Assembly: GCA_958295665.1 (NCBI GenBank)
Contig: OY282558.1
Coordinates: forward strand, 329,317,106 to 329,381,105
Origin: Tipula vernalis
Lineage: Eukaryota; Arthropoda; Insecta; Diptera; Tipulidae
DNA length: 64,000 nt
Direction: 5' to 3'
How positions within the stretch are numbered: position 1 is the stretch's first letter; each line of letters starts with the position of its first letter. The notes below the pieces were generated by a model. It saw nothing but the letters and a program-made list of their open reading frames with translations. It ran no database searches and was not told the origin of the DNA. Shown in pieces: positions 35,396 to 46,653 of this stretch. The translations under genes and the position numbers were made by a program.

Positions 35396-35981
35396 TGCAA
35401 ATAAAAATCAATTTTTTAAATGTTGTTTTTTCATCATGGCCGCCGAATGAAAAAGTAGTGCTGATGCTGAGCTAAATAATTAAATAAAATCACTAAATAG
35501 TGTGTTATAATTCAATTTTGATTGCCGAACAATTTACAATTTATAGTGTTTAATAGTGGTTAATCGCAATAATTATTGATCGACGAATTGATAATATAAA
35601 ATATAATAATTGAATACATAATATGTACAATAAATACAGTAATTGTGAAATGAAAATTGGCATTGTGTGTGTTAATTGGCATATGAATGAATGATACTCC
35701 TAATCGAACAGTGAATTGTAATAAACCGCATCAACAAAAACTAATCCAGTTGTTAATTTAATAGTGTGAATTTGATAATTAAAATAAAATAGTGTCCAGT
35801 CAATTAATATATAAAAAATAACAAAACAAAAAAAAAAAAAAACTTTCTACGAGTGCTTTTTGTAACTGTGTACAAGTATTTCCAATAAATTGAAGTAATA
35901 AACATTATATAGCTGTTTAATATAACAAAGTGAACTGCATAATACTTACTTCCTTAAATTCGATTTGATTATTATTAAAAA

Positions 35982-36797
35982 ATGGCATTCCCAGCTGCTA
36001 CGACATCGAATGTGGCAAATCAAAAACTTATTACTCGGAGTTCTACAAAGTTAAATGAAAAGTTAAATGAGGTTTTCCAAACCGAAAATCCAACTATGAA
36101 AGATGTCCTTGCTGCAAATAAGGCCATTTTTGATCGTATACTTACAACTGAATCGTCTTTAGCTAAAAAATTTGATTCATTAAGTGAAACGGTGGCATCG
36201 TTTGGTACTGAGTTAACAACTATCCAAGGAAAAATCGGTTTAGTGGAAAAAAAGGTTAAAGTGTGCAACGACGATATAAAATTGTTGCAACTTGAGGTCG
36301 AAACGCTAAAACAACAGCAAGTTCAAAACGACGTAGTTATAAGTGGTTTTCCATCGCTGGATTTTGATCCAGAAGATGTAGTCAGAAAGCTAAGCCATGT
36401 GTTCCAATTCAATACGGATAATGTTATCCACTCTTACAGTAAGAAAGTGAAAGCAAATATTGATAATAGTGAAGAAACAAAATCGTTCTTACACATAATC
36501 ATTACATTTAAGAATAGTGGTGTCAAATCAAGTTTTTTGGCAAAATTACGAAAAAACAGACCACTTTTTCTAAATCAGCTGTTTCCCGATCAACAACAAA
36601 ATAAAAAACAAATTTTCATTAATGAAAGGATGACATTGCATAACGTTAAAATTATGATGATATTAAATCAAATGAAGAGGAATAAAAAAATAGTACATGC
36701 CTGGCTACGTAGTGGAAAAATGTATGTACGTGTTAAACAAGGTGATCAACAAATTCAAATTAAAACAACTGATGACATCACTAAATTAAATGTTTAG
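35982..36797 (+). CDS. LINE ORF1 protein (coiled coil, RRM-like, C-terminal domain)
   Basis: 271 codons, uninterrupted, ATG at 35982. Residues about 45-120 have heptad-like spacing of hydrophobics (KKFDSLSETVASFG; KLLQLEVETLKQQQ), a likely coiled coil for trimerisation. NDVVISGFP (about 116-124) opens a region resembling the RRM of L1-type ORF1 proteins, and the last ~60 residues (IFINERMTLHN...AWLRSGKMYVR) resemble the C-terminal domain. Such proteins bind element RNA and act as chaperones in the ribonucleoprotein. ORF2 starts 34 bp after the stop. No inactivating change seen. Confidence 0.8.
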   Translation: MAFPAATTSNVANQKLITRSSTKLNEKLNEVFQTENPTMKDVLAANKAIFDRILTTESSLAKKFDSLSETVASFGTELTTIQGKIGLVEKKVKVCNDDIKLLQLEVETLKQQQVQNDVVISGFPSLDFDPEDVVRKLSHVFQFNTDNVIHSYSKKVKANIDNSEETKSFLHIIITFKNSGVKSSFLAKLRKNRPLFLNQLFPDQQQNKKQIFINERMTLHNVKIMMILNQMKRNKKIVHAWLRSGKMYVRVKQGDQQIQIKTTDDITKLNV

Positions 36798-36831
36798 CAG
36801 CTCAACATCGGATGTTTACTAATCAGATGCA

Positions 36832-39800
36832 ATGATACAAAAAGATAAATATTTTCTCAATTTAAATGAATTTAAATATAATAATAAATTTAATGCAATT
36901 TTAGGTATCAATATACTGTATATTAATATCAATCGATTGAAGAATAAGGTGGAAAGGCTCGAGGAGTTTTTGTTTTCGCTGAATTATGAAATTGACATTA
37001 TAATATTAACTGAAACATTTCTATACAGTTTTGAGACTAATTTTATCAAACTAAATAACTATAGAGCATATCATAATTCACGTGATCATAGGGGTGGTAT
37101 TACGGTTTTTATAAATAATGCGTTAGATTTTATTTTGAAGTGTAGCTATACGTATATGGAAAATGAATTTATGATTTTGCATTCTCGTAAGTTGAAGTTC
37201 CATATAATTGCTGTATACAGGCCAGGGCATACTCATGTCTCTTCATTTTTAGCTTATTTTGGTAATCTATTGGAACAATTTCAACAAAGTGTCGTGGTTG
37301 GTGATTTCAACATTAATCTGCTAGATGGAAGCGACAGTGAAGTGATTGATTATACGACGTTTTTACAAATATATTCCTTCAGAATTATTAACAAAATTGA
37401 TAAAAAACATTCTACGCGATTCTCAAATACTACTAGTACAATCATTGACAATGTTCTAACATCGATACCGTATCATTTTCATGTTCTGATTTCGCCAACT
37501 GATCTTAGTGACCATGAATTTTTGTTAACTCGTTGCTTTGCACAAAGTAAACGAATACGTATGACTAAACAAATAGTTCAACGTAATCAACTAGTTATTG
37601 ATAGATTTATAGAAGAAACTAATTTTACCAGTAATTCATTTCTAGAATTCTATCGTTCCTTAATAAATGTCATTGCTAAAAACACGACAAGTAAAGAACA
37701 AGTGATACATGTTTATACTTACAATAAGCCGTGGTTTACAAATGATTTAAAACAATTAATTAAATCACCGATTAAATTTCAAAAACTTAAAAGAAGGTAT
37801 TCTACTAATTCATATTTCAAAGAAGTATTCCATATTCTCAAGAAAGAAAGTTATGAGATGGTTATCAAATTAAAAACGGATCATTATAATAAATTACTAG
37901 ACGAAAGTCTTAAATCTCCTAAAAAAATGTGGTCCATTTTAAACGAAATTTTACATAATCGGAATAGGACAATTGAAGAACCTATAAATTTATCAGATAA
38001 CAGTAATAAATTGGTTACCTCGCAAAGCGAGGTAGTTAATCAATTCAATCAGTTCTTTAACGATATTGGAAAAAGCAATAATTATAACAATATTTGTATC
38101 AACCATTCATCTACAATTCAGGTGCTAAGTAGACTAAGCCATTTCAAACCAACTGATTTTGAAGAAATTAATATAATTGTCTCTAGCTTAGATACTTCTA
38201 GCTCATCTGGCTGGGATGCCATTTCATCGAAATTTGTTAAGAATTTCAAAGAAAAGTTAATTCCAGTATTGTGCGCTGGCATAAATGAGGCTTTCATGAG
38301 CAATAAGTTACCTGATGAACTAAAACTTGCTCGTATAACCCCAATATTTAAAGATGGATCAAAGCTAGATATAAACAATTTTCGTCCAGTTTCTGTCCTT
38401 CCTCATTTTTCAAAAATCTTCGAAAGATCGATTCATAACCAGCTGCAAGACTACCTCAATGTAAATCAATTGATTAATGCAAATCAGTTTGGTTTTCAGA
38501 AAAATAGTAGTACATTATCTGCTGTCTTAAATATTATGGACAACATCTGTTTATAATCATACATGCAAACATTATCGGAACATCAACATCAGTCACATTT
38601 GCTGAAATAAAATAAATTTATGTAATGTAATTGTAAACACATAGGAAAATTTATTATTATATACTTGCATCTAAAATTAATCCTAAATCCAATATCCATA
38701 TTAGTATGTAGATTAATCTAAAAGAAAAAAGAAATCTCATTAACAATTTATTTATCATATTATAAAATGAAAATAATTAACTTAAAAATTCTTGTATACA
38801 CAGCTCACCATAACATCTGTCAAATTCCAAAATGTAGCTGAGTTTATGTTCAATTCGTGATGCAGTTCGAAAATTATGAATACCGACACGACATCTGTGT
38901 GAATAATTGGGAAGATGCTGAAATTATTCGAACATAATTTTCGACTGTACGCTTTTCTGCTGTGTATATATTTTTTTTTGTCATTCTAATTTTGACTGCC
39001 ATTGTACAAACAAGAATTAACAAAATTATAATAAATAATAAGAAAAATATTCAAATTGTATTTCCAACAAAATAAATCAGAATTATTAAAATTGAGTCGT
39101 TCATATTGTGAAACCAAAGGTGTTTTTTTATTTGTGGTTTATACAACATAACCAAATTGAAGATACATTCCACTCAATTGCAACGTGGAAAAGGTGCACG
39201 GTCGGAATACAAAATAGAAACATTTTGGCTTGTGCTCCACTAACAACATCTATAATAATTTGGAATCGAAAAATGTCACATCAGGCATCTTTATTGATCT
39301 GGCTAAAGCCTTTGATTGCATTGATCATTCAATTCTACTTCTAAAGTTAAAAACGCTTGGAGTTATAGATAATGCTCTTGCGCTGCTCGGAGACTACCTA
39401 CTAAATCGCCGACACTATGTTCAAATCGGAATCAATAAGTCCGTGATGCTTTCCTTAAAGTGTGGTGTACCTCAAGGTTCAATATTAGGCCCGTTACTAT
39501 TTACAATATATATAAATGATATTTTCTCACTTAAATTATTGGGTAAACTTCAGCTATTTGCTGATGATGCTGCACTTGTTTATGGTGCTACTGATCAGCA
39601 TGATCTGAAACTTCAAATGGACACGGACCTGAAAACACTGAATGAATATTTTGTTGCCAACAAACTCAGTCTTAATAAATCTAAAACGAAATTTTTGATA
39701 TTCTCGTTCAAACATTATCTATTTCCCGATTTCACTAATCTTGATCTTAACTCAGAATTCATAAGTAGAGTAAACAATATTTGTTATTTAGGATTACATC

Positions 39801-40396
39801 TGAGCTATAACTTAAACTGGGCCACTCATATTAATTCCATTAAACAAAAAGTTGCACCGTTTATAGCTGTCTTTCGTCGAACTAGTAAATTTGTATTAAG
39901 TTCCACTTCACTAAATTATTACTATTCATTTATACATTCAAACTTATTGTATTTGATTCAGATTTGGGGATCCGCAGGCATAACCAAGGTTGCTGAGCTA
40001 CAAGTCTACCAGAATCAAGCGTTAAAGGCAATCCTAAATTTAGATATGAGAACGCCTACCATTTCGCTTTATTCCAATAGATTGCTGCCAATATCTCGAA
40101 TGGTGGATTATGAATTCATTATCTTAGTTTACAAACTTACGTATAAAATGATAAAATCAAATATTGTGCTAATGACAAATTATGAAATCACCGAATGTGA
40201 AAGTAGAATTGCAACTCATTATCGCTTACCCAGATATTTGCACAAAAGTTCTCAAAATAGTTTTTTTTATCGCGGTTTAGAACTGTTTAACAAGATTGAC
40301 CCTAACTGGAAATGTATGTCACTGGGAATCTTTAAGAATAACGTCAAGGAAAAATTGTATACGGAATTCGTTAAATATTATCACCTCGATCACTAA
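36832..40396 (+). pseudogene. LINE ORF2: endonuclease and reverse transcriptase, interrupted
   Basis: ATG at 36832. Residues about 20-235 form an APE-type endonuclease: ILTETF, RGGITVFI, VVVGDFNINLLD and SDHEFLL. The RT begins at RITPIFKDGS...NFRPVSVLP and is open to 38548. A 694-bp insert follows, and the same frame resumes at 39252 with GIFIDLAKAFDCIDHS, GVPQGSILGPLLF and the FADDAAL catalytic box (near 39557-39577), ending at TAA 40396. Exact removal of the insert and one target copy gives a continuous frame across MDNI. The product nicks target DNA and reverse-transcribes LINE RNA in place. The insert inactivates this copy; otherwise no stops are seen. Confidence 0.88.
38549..39242. mobile_element. 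694-bp insertion of unknown type in LINE ORF2, 9-bp target duplication
   Basis: ACAACATCT stands at 38540-38548 and again at 39243-39251. No inverted terminal repeats, no A-tail and no gene are visible in the insert. The duplication length would suit a Mutator-like element, but the ends (GTTTATAATCA and TGCTCCACTA) do not match each other. Confidence 0.75.
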
Positions 40397-40613
40397 TTGT
40401 TCTAAATGTTCTTTGATTGATTGATATCAGTAGATTATAATTTGATTTTAATTTTTAATTTTATTTTATTTATTTTTTTTTTTTTGGATTGTTATGGAAA
40501 TATTATGGATAATTAATTGTGTTTTGTATAGTTTATGTTGGAAAATTTATAAAAATATTTTTATGATTGATGTTTTCCAAAATAGAAAATGAATGTTTTT
40601 TCGGAAAATAATA

Positions 40614-40644
<31 letters not shown>

Positions 40645-40940
40645 TTTTTGATTTAATCAGAAAAGACGGAAATAAAAACACAATCATACAAGAACACAAC
40701 CCGCTTTTGATAAAAATCGAACAAAAAATATTTCTTCTTATCATAAAAGTGGCATTTGTATGTCTTCTATTTTTAGAAAAAGTCTTCTAAGCGAAAAAAT
40801 CCAAAAATTTGCTTTTTTAAATGTGGAATAGCAATTCTTCTATTTTTTCCTTCTATTTTGACATTTAATAATTTTCATACAAAAGTATAGAAGAATAGAA
40901 TATATTGAGCTGAGAAGATGTACATTGAATCGACGTGATT

Positions 40941-41663
40941 ATTTCGACTGGTTAGAAACTTAATGATAGATTTGTCTAAGTCTTTTCCGTTTTGAGATAA
41001 ATATTGGCCGAGTTTTATGTGATACATGACGCATCGCACACCTGTACAGAAATCCTTTAATGATTTATAATTTTATATTACTTAATTGATATTAAAATGG
41101 TTTGTTATTGGGGTTATTGTGATTTGTTGGTTTCCTTATAGTGAGCTTTTTTTTAAATTTCAAAATCGTCTGACTGCTGCTTACATTTTATGAAAACGTA
41201 ATGATTTTTTCGCTAAGCAACATTCGCAGTTTGGGGTGCATAAGCTATATTGTCTATATTAGTATAATTCGCTAATACAACCTGTACACAATACATTCTA
41301 TTATATAGAATAAAAATTGTGGAAAGATCAGTCCAGACGCCGTGATAAGTTTATCAGATCGAAACTGGATTAAATTTATTTTTGAGTAGGTATACATAAA
41401 ATACATTTCAAGTTTTTTAATTCATGAACTTCAACTAAAAAATCTTGATTCCAACAAAAAATGAACTTCAACTAAACAATAGCCAAGTTTCATTATAATT
41501 TGTCAAATTGCAGAACTTCATCTAAAAATCATTTTAGAATCCCATTACCATCACACTGGTTGCATTTCACCATCAAATCCAGCATACGGATTGAAAATGG
41601 GATTCTACAAAGATGTTTAGTTGAAATTTATAATTTATAAAACTAAAAATGTATTTTATGTAT
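40941..41663. other. flank with short inverted and direct repeats
   Basis: Holds one copy of a diverged direct repeat (41256-41378). It also has a small foldback region at 41462-41626 whose ends read CTTCAACTAAACAA and the complement TGTTTAGTTGAAAT, with an inner AGAATCCCATT/AATGGGATTCT pair. The phrase ATGAACTTCAACTAAA is tandemly duplicated at 41423 and 41460. No gene. Confidence 0.5.
41256..41378 (+). repeat. direct repeat copy 1 (pair with 43316-43463)
   Basis: ATTAGTATAATTCGCTAATACAACCTG and following sequence recur, with about one difference in five, 2.06 kb downstream. Each copy includes a small palindrome around ACATTCT...AGAAT. Confidence 0.7.
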
Positions 41664-42068
41664 GGTGGATTTATATTATCAGTTCTTTTCAGTTCCTACT
41701 CGTATCGTTTCAGACATCATCAATTTATACTATCCGTACCTTTCAATTCAGGCATTTTTTTCTTCGTATGGTTATCATTATATATTCGTATCTTTGGGTT
41801 ACGTATAGAGTAAAGATAACACACAAAAATACAAAAATGTTTTAGTAGAAATTTTCAATTTTTGTTTGTTTCGCTATTCTTTCGTATTTTTTCGCCTTCA
41901 GATATCAGACAAAACATTCTTTTCAACAATATGTGTCTGTGTCGGTACGAGTAGGAACGGAAAGGAATGAATAATATAAATACTCATATAGAAAGTATAT
42001 GTAACAATGTTTTTTTTGTCTGACACATACGAGTAGGAACTGAAAGGAACTGTTAATATAAATCCACC
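41664..42068. repeat. 405-bp MITE with 41-bp inverted ends
   Basis: Begins GGTGGATTTATATTATCAG (41664) and ends with the near-perfect complement (to 42068), extending inward through AGTTCCTACTCGTA with two mismatches. No coding sequence. A second, weaker inner copy of TACGAGTAGGAACGGAAAGGAA is at 41947-41967. Target duplication not clear. Confidence 0.8.
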
Positions 42069-42118
42069 TTAATACTTAAAATTCGTATGTTCGTATACAT
42101 ACCTACCTTAAAAAAGGC

Positions 42119-42196
42119 AATGTCGTTATTTTTAGGCATGTGTTTATTTTTACACTGTTGGCAATTACATTGCCAACAGTGTAAAAATAACGACAT
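42119..42196. repeat. interrupted palindrome
   Basis: ATGTCGTTATTTTT, an 18-bp interruption, then ACACTGTTGGCAAT (to 42165) is followed after 3 bp by the full complement (42169-42196). The interruption GGCATGTGTTTATTTTT looks like a slipped duplication of the arm. It could be a terminal repeat remnant of Harbinger D. Confidence 0.85.
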
Positions 42197-42261
42197 AAAA
42201 ACGATAATTATTAAGTTTAGGTGTTATTATATATTTAATAATATAATAATCAACTAGGATA

Positions 42262-43230
42262 AGCAGTGTTGACATATTTTTCGAAGATGAGATAGTTGAA
42301 GATGACAGTATTAATGTTTCTATAATAAGAAAGTCATTAAGGAATAAATCTGATCCTTCCACACTTCCTTATGTTAAGTTAGTTTGTTGCTAAATTATAT
42401 AGCTAAAATATATCGATAGTTTATTTCGAATAAATAATGATGGACTTCGATATTTGGTTGATAAGCTAGATCGAAAATTAAGGCCAGCTATTCTTGCCTC
42501 AAGCATCCATTAGATTTTTTGCATCGGGCACTTATCAGCAAAATATTGGTGATGATTACGACATTGGTATGGCATATCATACAGTTACTGTCCTTATAAA
42601 CGAAGTGATAGATTTAATTGAACACCATATTTGCCACGAGTGGATTAAATTGGAAAGGGATGAGTTTGAAAAATTGGATTGCAAAATGTATTTTATGGCG
42701 AAAAACAACATTCCTGGTGCAGTTGGTTGTGTCGACGGCACTCACATTAAAATTATTGGACCACAGAGGAACGAAAGAGATTTATTTTATAATGGGAAGG
42801 GGTATTTTGGGAGCAGTGTTTATAGCTTTAATGTTATGGTAGTAAGCAAGTGTTCATAATAATTTTCTTCTAGGTATGCGATCAAAACTTTTTCATACGT
42901 TACGCAGATTCAAGAAACTTTGGAGCTAGTAACGATTTTTTCGTGCAATGGATCAAAATTATGAAAATGGCAAATGTAATTTCTGGCTTCTAGGTATATA
43001 AATAGCTTTATATGAAATGTGTATTATTTGGTCTAATTCCAAGGTATCATTTATTTTATATGCGATTCGGGATATCCATTGTTACCTTATCTAATAACTA
43101 CCTACAAAAAAGCAGCTCCAGAAAGAACTCCGACAAATCAAAAAAAAAAAAAAATAAATCTTCGCTTTTACTACACAATATGTGTAGATTTTATAAAGTG
43201 ACTGATTGCGAGGACCAAGAAGAGAATTAA
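42262..43230 (+). pseudogene. PIF/Harbinger transposase D, decayed
   Basis: Plus strand pieces in order: an acidic start and IRKSLRNKSDPSTLP (42265-42370), then YLVDKLDRKLRP (42440-42490), a frame slip, and 42494-42836 with IRFFASGTYQ, GIGMA-like helix, PGAVGCVDGTHIKI (first catalytic aspartate near 42736) and the YNGKGYFG block. A very short intron-like gap (GTAGTAAGC...TTCTAG, 42838-42872) leads to VCDQNFFIRYADSRNFGASNDFFVQW, which has the second aspartate block in altered form. Later pieces (43012-43230) are frame-shifted, with CSLLLHNMC-type C-terminal residues. No intact frame spans the domain. Confidence 0.75.
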
Positions 43231-43315
43231 GCGACATCATCCTAGAGAGTGACTCAGAACCCGAACAATCGTGTGTGTGAATGTGACGAAGAAAAATTTG
43301 TAAGATAATTTGGCT

Positions 43316-43463
43316 GTATTAGTATAATTCGGTAATACAACCTGCACAGTACATTCTGCATAGAATGTAAATTGTGCCACAACCAATTCAGTCGCCGCGG
43401 CCTGATGAGAAGATTGATTTTTTCATAATCATAAGTTCATCTGTTCGGAACTGATTAAAGTCT
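43316..43463 (+). repeat. direct repeat copy 2 (pair with 41256-41378)
   Basis: Begins TATTAGTATAATTCGGTAATACAACCTG. The SINE below inserted within this copy, and its right flank continues at 43803. Confidence 0.7.
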
Positions 43464-43790
43464 TTTTTTTTTTTGTCATCTATGCAATCTTTTTTGTGGG
43501 GCTCAAGGTACTCCCAACTCTTCCGCAGTTTATTTTACCATCCAACTTTACGCCGCAGTAGCCAAATCGAGGACGTACGGCTATCGACCCGCTTTTGTTT
43601 AAACCACCTGCACATTGCATTGCTTCATGCCAGCCTATAGTGCTGATATGAAAGATGCGTCGGCCCATGGATTCTGCACTCTCAACCGATCGTAATCAGA
43701 TGATGAAAAATTCCTTTTGCATCCCGGATTCGAACCCGGTGCTTCCCGATCTAACCGCCGCAGCTTTAACCACTGCGCCGTTTGGTCGGT
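43464..43790 (-). mobile_element. tRNA-derived SINE with 12-bp target duplication
   Basis: TGATTAAAGTCT flanks it on both sides (43452-43463 and 43791-43802). On the minus strand the head has pol III promoter boxes: A-box-like TGGTTAAAGC (43763-43772) and B box GGTTCGAATCC (43726-43736), then a unique body, then an A-run (43464-43474 as T on plus). Length 327 bp. The tRNA-like head is not a clean cloverleaf, so it is not a functional tRNA. SINEs move with LINE machinery. Confidence 0.9.
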
Positions 43791-43802
43791 TGATTAAAGT
43801 CT

Positions 43803-44820
43803 CTTACAATTTTCGGAAATATTAACTTCAAAACAAATTAAAAATACAAAACAAAACAATTCAGTTCTTCATCTTACAACATATCACAATATTTTGAGTA
43901 TACAAGAATACATGCTAGAACTGTTAAATGTTTCAGTCTTCTGAGTTGCTGGAGTGTCTGGAATTGGTGATGTCTAATTTTCTCTATTCTACTCCAAATT
44001 TTCTTCTTTTAGTGTTATGTAATTTGTTTTGCTGTAAGTCGCTTTTATTCTGCCAGTTGTTGCCCGAGTAAGTTTAGCTCTGTCTCTCTTTTAGTACACA
44101 TGATTTTTTAAAGTAATGTTGCAAATTGTAAGTATTTTTTGCTATTTTTTATGAACATGTGCTGTTTTTGCTTGTTCGTTATTATTAATAGTTGGTGTTG
44201 ATTTACGTTTATTGGCGATAGGAGTTTCATTTTCCAAATTACCAGGGTTGTCCTCAATTGTTATATTATCATTGTGATAGTTGGTTGATCGTTCTGGATT
44301 GCTATTTGTTTTTTACGATAACTTGATGGTAATGGACTGAATTTGGGGTGGTCCAAACTTAAAATAAAACCCGACGATTCGCCTTAAGTTTTATTAAATT
44401 GAAATTTATTTTATTTTTACACAAAGTTTTATCCAATATGGCGTGTTTCCTTGGTCGCTGCACAAGAGAGCTAATAATTTTTTTCTCTATCGAAAATTAT
44501 TATTACAATTATAAAATATTATGGCTAATACCATCTGAATGTAAACTGTTTAACTAGTTATTTCCTATAATGATTTAGTACAACCTATGTTCATGATTAT
44601 GATCATTTTTCTATTACAATTTTGTTTTAATAGTTACTGCTTTAGAAACGTTAAAGTGGTAAGTAAACAAATAAATAATTATCTTTGATTACTTTTACAA
44701 TATGATTAGAATTGTATATAATTATGGTCACTTAGTTAGATACCTTAAAGATAAGTATTTAATATTTCAATGAATTATCTTCTAACTTTTACTTAAATTA
44801 CTTTCTTTTAGATTAATACA
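43803..44820. other. non-coding DNA with a detached BEL gag fragment; probable old BEL LTR zone
   Basis: 44211-44309 is about 96% identical to 54775-54870, part of the outer BEL remnant, in the same orientation. The DNA between it and the outer integrase end (44310-44940) would be where the 3' LTR lies, but no matching LTR exists at the other end. Confidence 0.45.
44211..44309 (-). repeat. duplicated fragment of outer BEL gag-like sequence
   Basis: Near-identical to 54775-54870. On the minus strand it reads an asparagine-rich segment (NYHNDNITIEDNPGNLENE). It lies downstream of the integrase rather than upstream, as a tandem element sharing one LTR would give. Confidence 0.75.
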
Positions 44821-44943
44821 TCATTGAATACATCTATTGTTTGTAATTGGATATAAAATAAAATTAATGATTATTAATAACTGAAATTGGAATAGTGTTT
44901 TAGTTAATTTTGTGTTCCTGTTGTGTATCTCGAACATCGCGGC

Positions 44944-46653
44944 CGCCTTGAAATCACCTGATTTCAATTTACTGGTAAACGACATAACTTTGTGATTGGC
45001 CTGTGAATTTTTCCATGGCTGGTTAGAATTTCTGCAACATCCATCATTTCCAGGAAATACTTCAACGATTTTGCCCCATTTCCACTGATTAACTAGTGGA
45101 TTTTCTTCCTTTACCAGGGCTATATCGTTGATCTGTAGATTTTCTTTTGTTACGTTCCATTTCACACGAGCTTGCATGGAGGTAAGATATTCCAAATGCC
45201 ATCTCTTCCAAAATAGTTGGGTCATTCTGTGGGTAGCATTCCAATGGAACAATCTGTTATATGGGATTTCGGTAACATTTGGTTGTGGTATGGTGGTGAT
45301 AGTATGACCAATTAAGAAATGTGCTGGTGTTAAGGGATCACATTCTTCGTCGGAGTGCGCACATAATGGTCTGGAATTAAGTAGCCCCCCAATCTGAACC
45401 ATCACAGTGTTCAGCTCTTCTTGAGTTAATGTATTGCTGCCCGTTACTCTCTCTAAATGGGTTTTTACCGATTTAACCCCTGCTTCCCAAATTCCTCCGA
45501 AGTGGGATGCTTGAGGAGGAATGAAATGCCAGTTAACCTGATATCTTTTAAAAATAGAAGAAGATATTAGATTAATGTTGTTTTTAATAAATAGGTTAAA
45601 TTCTTTGAATTTATGACTTGCGCCTCGAAAATTTGTGCCATTATCCGAGAATATATCTGTACTGACTCCTCTTCGCGCAAAGACTCGGTTCAACGCAGCC
45701 ATAAAAGAGTTAGTAGTCATATCTCCTACGAGTTCATCTCCTCCAAATGTATCGCTTTGGTACTTAAGCATATTATCACGCATATATAAGCCTTCTGAAC
45801 TCGTTGCCCTCGTCCGCGTTTCAAATACATTTTTATGGGACCCGCAAAGTCCAAACCAATTTTTAAAAATGGGCGGATTGGATTTTTATGGACAATTGAT
45901 TATGGACAATTTTTAAAAATGGGCTCCCTCCTTCGGCAAGTTGCCCATTATTTGGTTCTCGGTCAGCGGTCGTTGTTTAATGCAGGGTACACACGTTCGG
46001 ATAGTTGCTTTTACCGTGTATCTCCTCGTAATAACGATGCACCGCAATGGAGATTGCTTCTGTGGTATTTAATAACTAGTTTAGACGTAATTGCGGATTT
46101 TGAAAGCAATATTATCGGGTAACGAGTGTCATAAGGTGCAATTGCCCTCTCAATACGACCACCAACTCGTAGGAGCCCCATATTGTCCAGAAATTGATTT
46201 AACGATTTAAGGCTGCTCTTTGTTGACACAGCATTACCCTTTTCCATGGCTTGAATTTCGTCCTTAAAATATTGCTCCTGCGGGTGTATCTTAATACATT
46301 TGCCTCCGCTTCTCGCCAAGCACAACTGGTTTTTATTTTCGACGTGGTTTTTAAGTTCAAATATTTTACAATGAAGTTTCGGATATAATGATGAGGATAG
46401 TTATTATCTTATCATAACTGGAGTGGTTGGTAATCAATTGTTCAATTACTGTTTTCGATGCTTCGGGACAAATGGCGACCATGACGTGTAACCTCTCCCG
46501 GCATTCTAAATTGCTTGTAATGTCTGTTTTCCGAAAAACTGGCCAATGTTCGGGTTCTGTCTTCAAAAACTCAGGCCCATTCCACCAGAGCAGATGATTT
46601 CGTAGTTCAGTTGGGTTTAATCCCCTTGGTGGATTGAACACTCTATTTTCCAC
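44944..46653 (-). pseudogene. outer BEL pol, C-terminal half: linker, integrase
   Basis: Minus strand. 46626-46366 reads GLNPTELRNH and LWWNGPEFL, the RNase H to integrase linker; its first codons in the open frame (46627-46653) belong to the inner LTR. 46325-46011 carries the integrase N-terminal zinc-finger region (LLRVGGRI, PIILLSK) in another frame. 45783-44944 has the integrase core: FSDNGTNFRGA with the second aspartate and PPQASHFGGIWEAGVK with the glutamate, then LTPAHFL and LVKEENPL. Between 46011 and 45783 the sequence is scrambled: CAATTTTTAAAAATGGGC occurs twice (45857 and 45908), so the first core aspartate is lost. Not functional. Confidence 0.82.

Larger units (their letters stand above)
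35430..40639 (+). mobile_element. non-LTR retrotransposon (LINE, jockey/CR1-like superfamily)
   Basis: Two plus-strand ORFs and a 3' A-run (40614-40639). It sits in the 5' region of the Harbinger C remnant. The 5' end is not sharply defined; an AATTTTTT shared by 35410-35417 and 40643-40650 is too short to trust as a target duplication. ORF2 is interrupted by a 694-bp insertion. Confidence 0.85.
34375..40937. mobile_element. internally deleted Harbinger-type element C carrying a LINE
   Basis: Inverted ends CACGTCGATTCAATG (34375-34389) and its complement (40923-40937), flanked by ATT on both sides (34372-34374; 40938-40940). Both subterminal regions are rich in a TCTTCTATTTT motif (34391-34540; 40757-40900). 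A minus-strand transposase remnant lies in the left part. Without the LINE the element is about 1.4 kb. Target length and gene type fit PIF/Harbinger. Confidence 0.75.

Noticed and set aside
43711..43795. Functional tRNA gene on the minus strand
   Set aside because: Good A and B boxes but no clean cloverleaf, and it is the head of a SINE with an A-tail and 12-bp target duplication.
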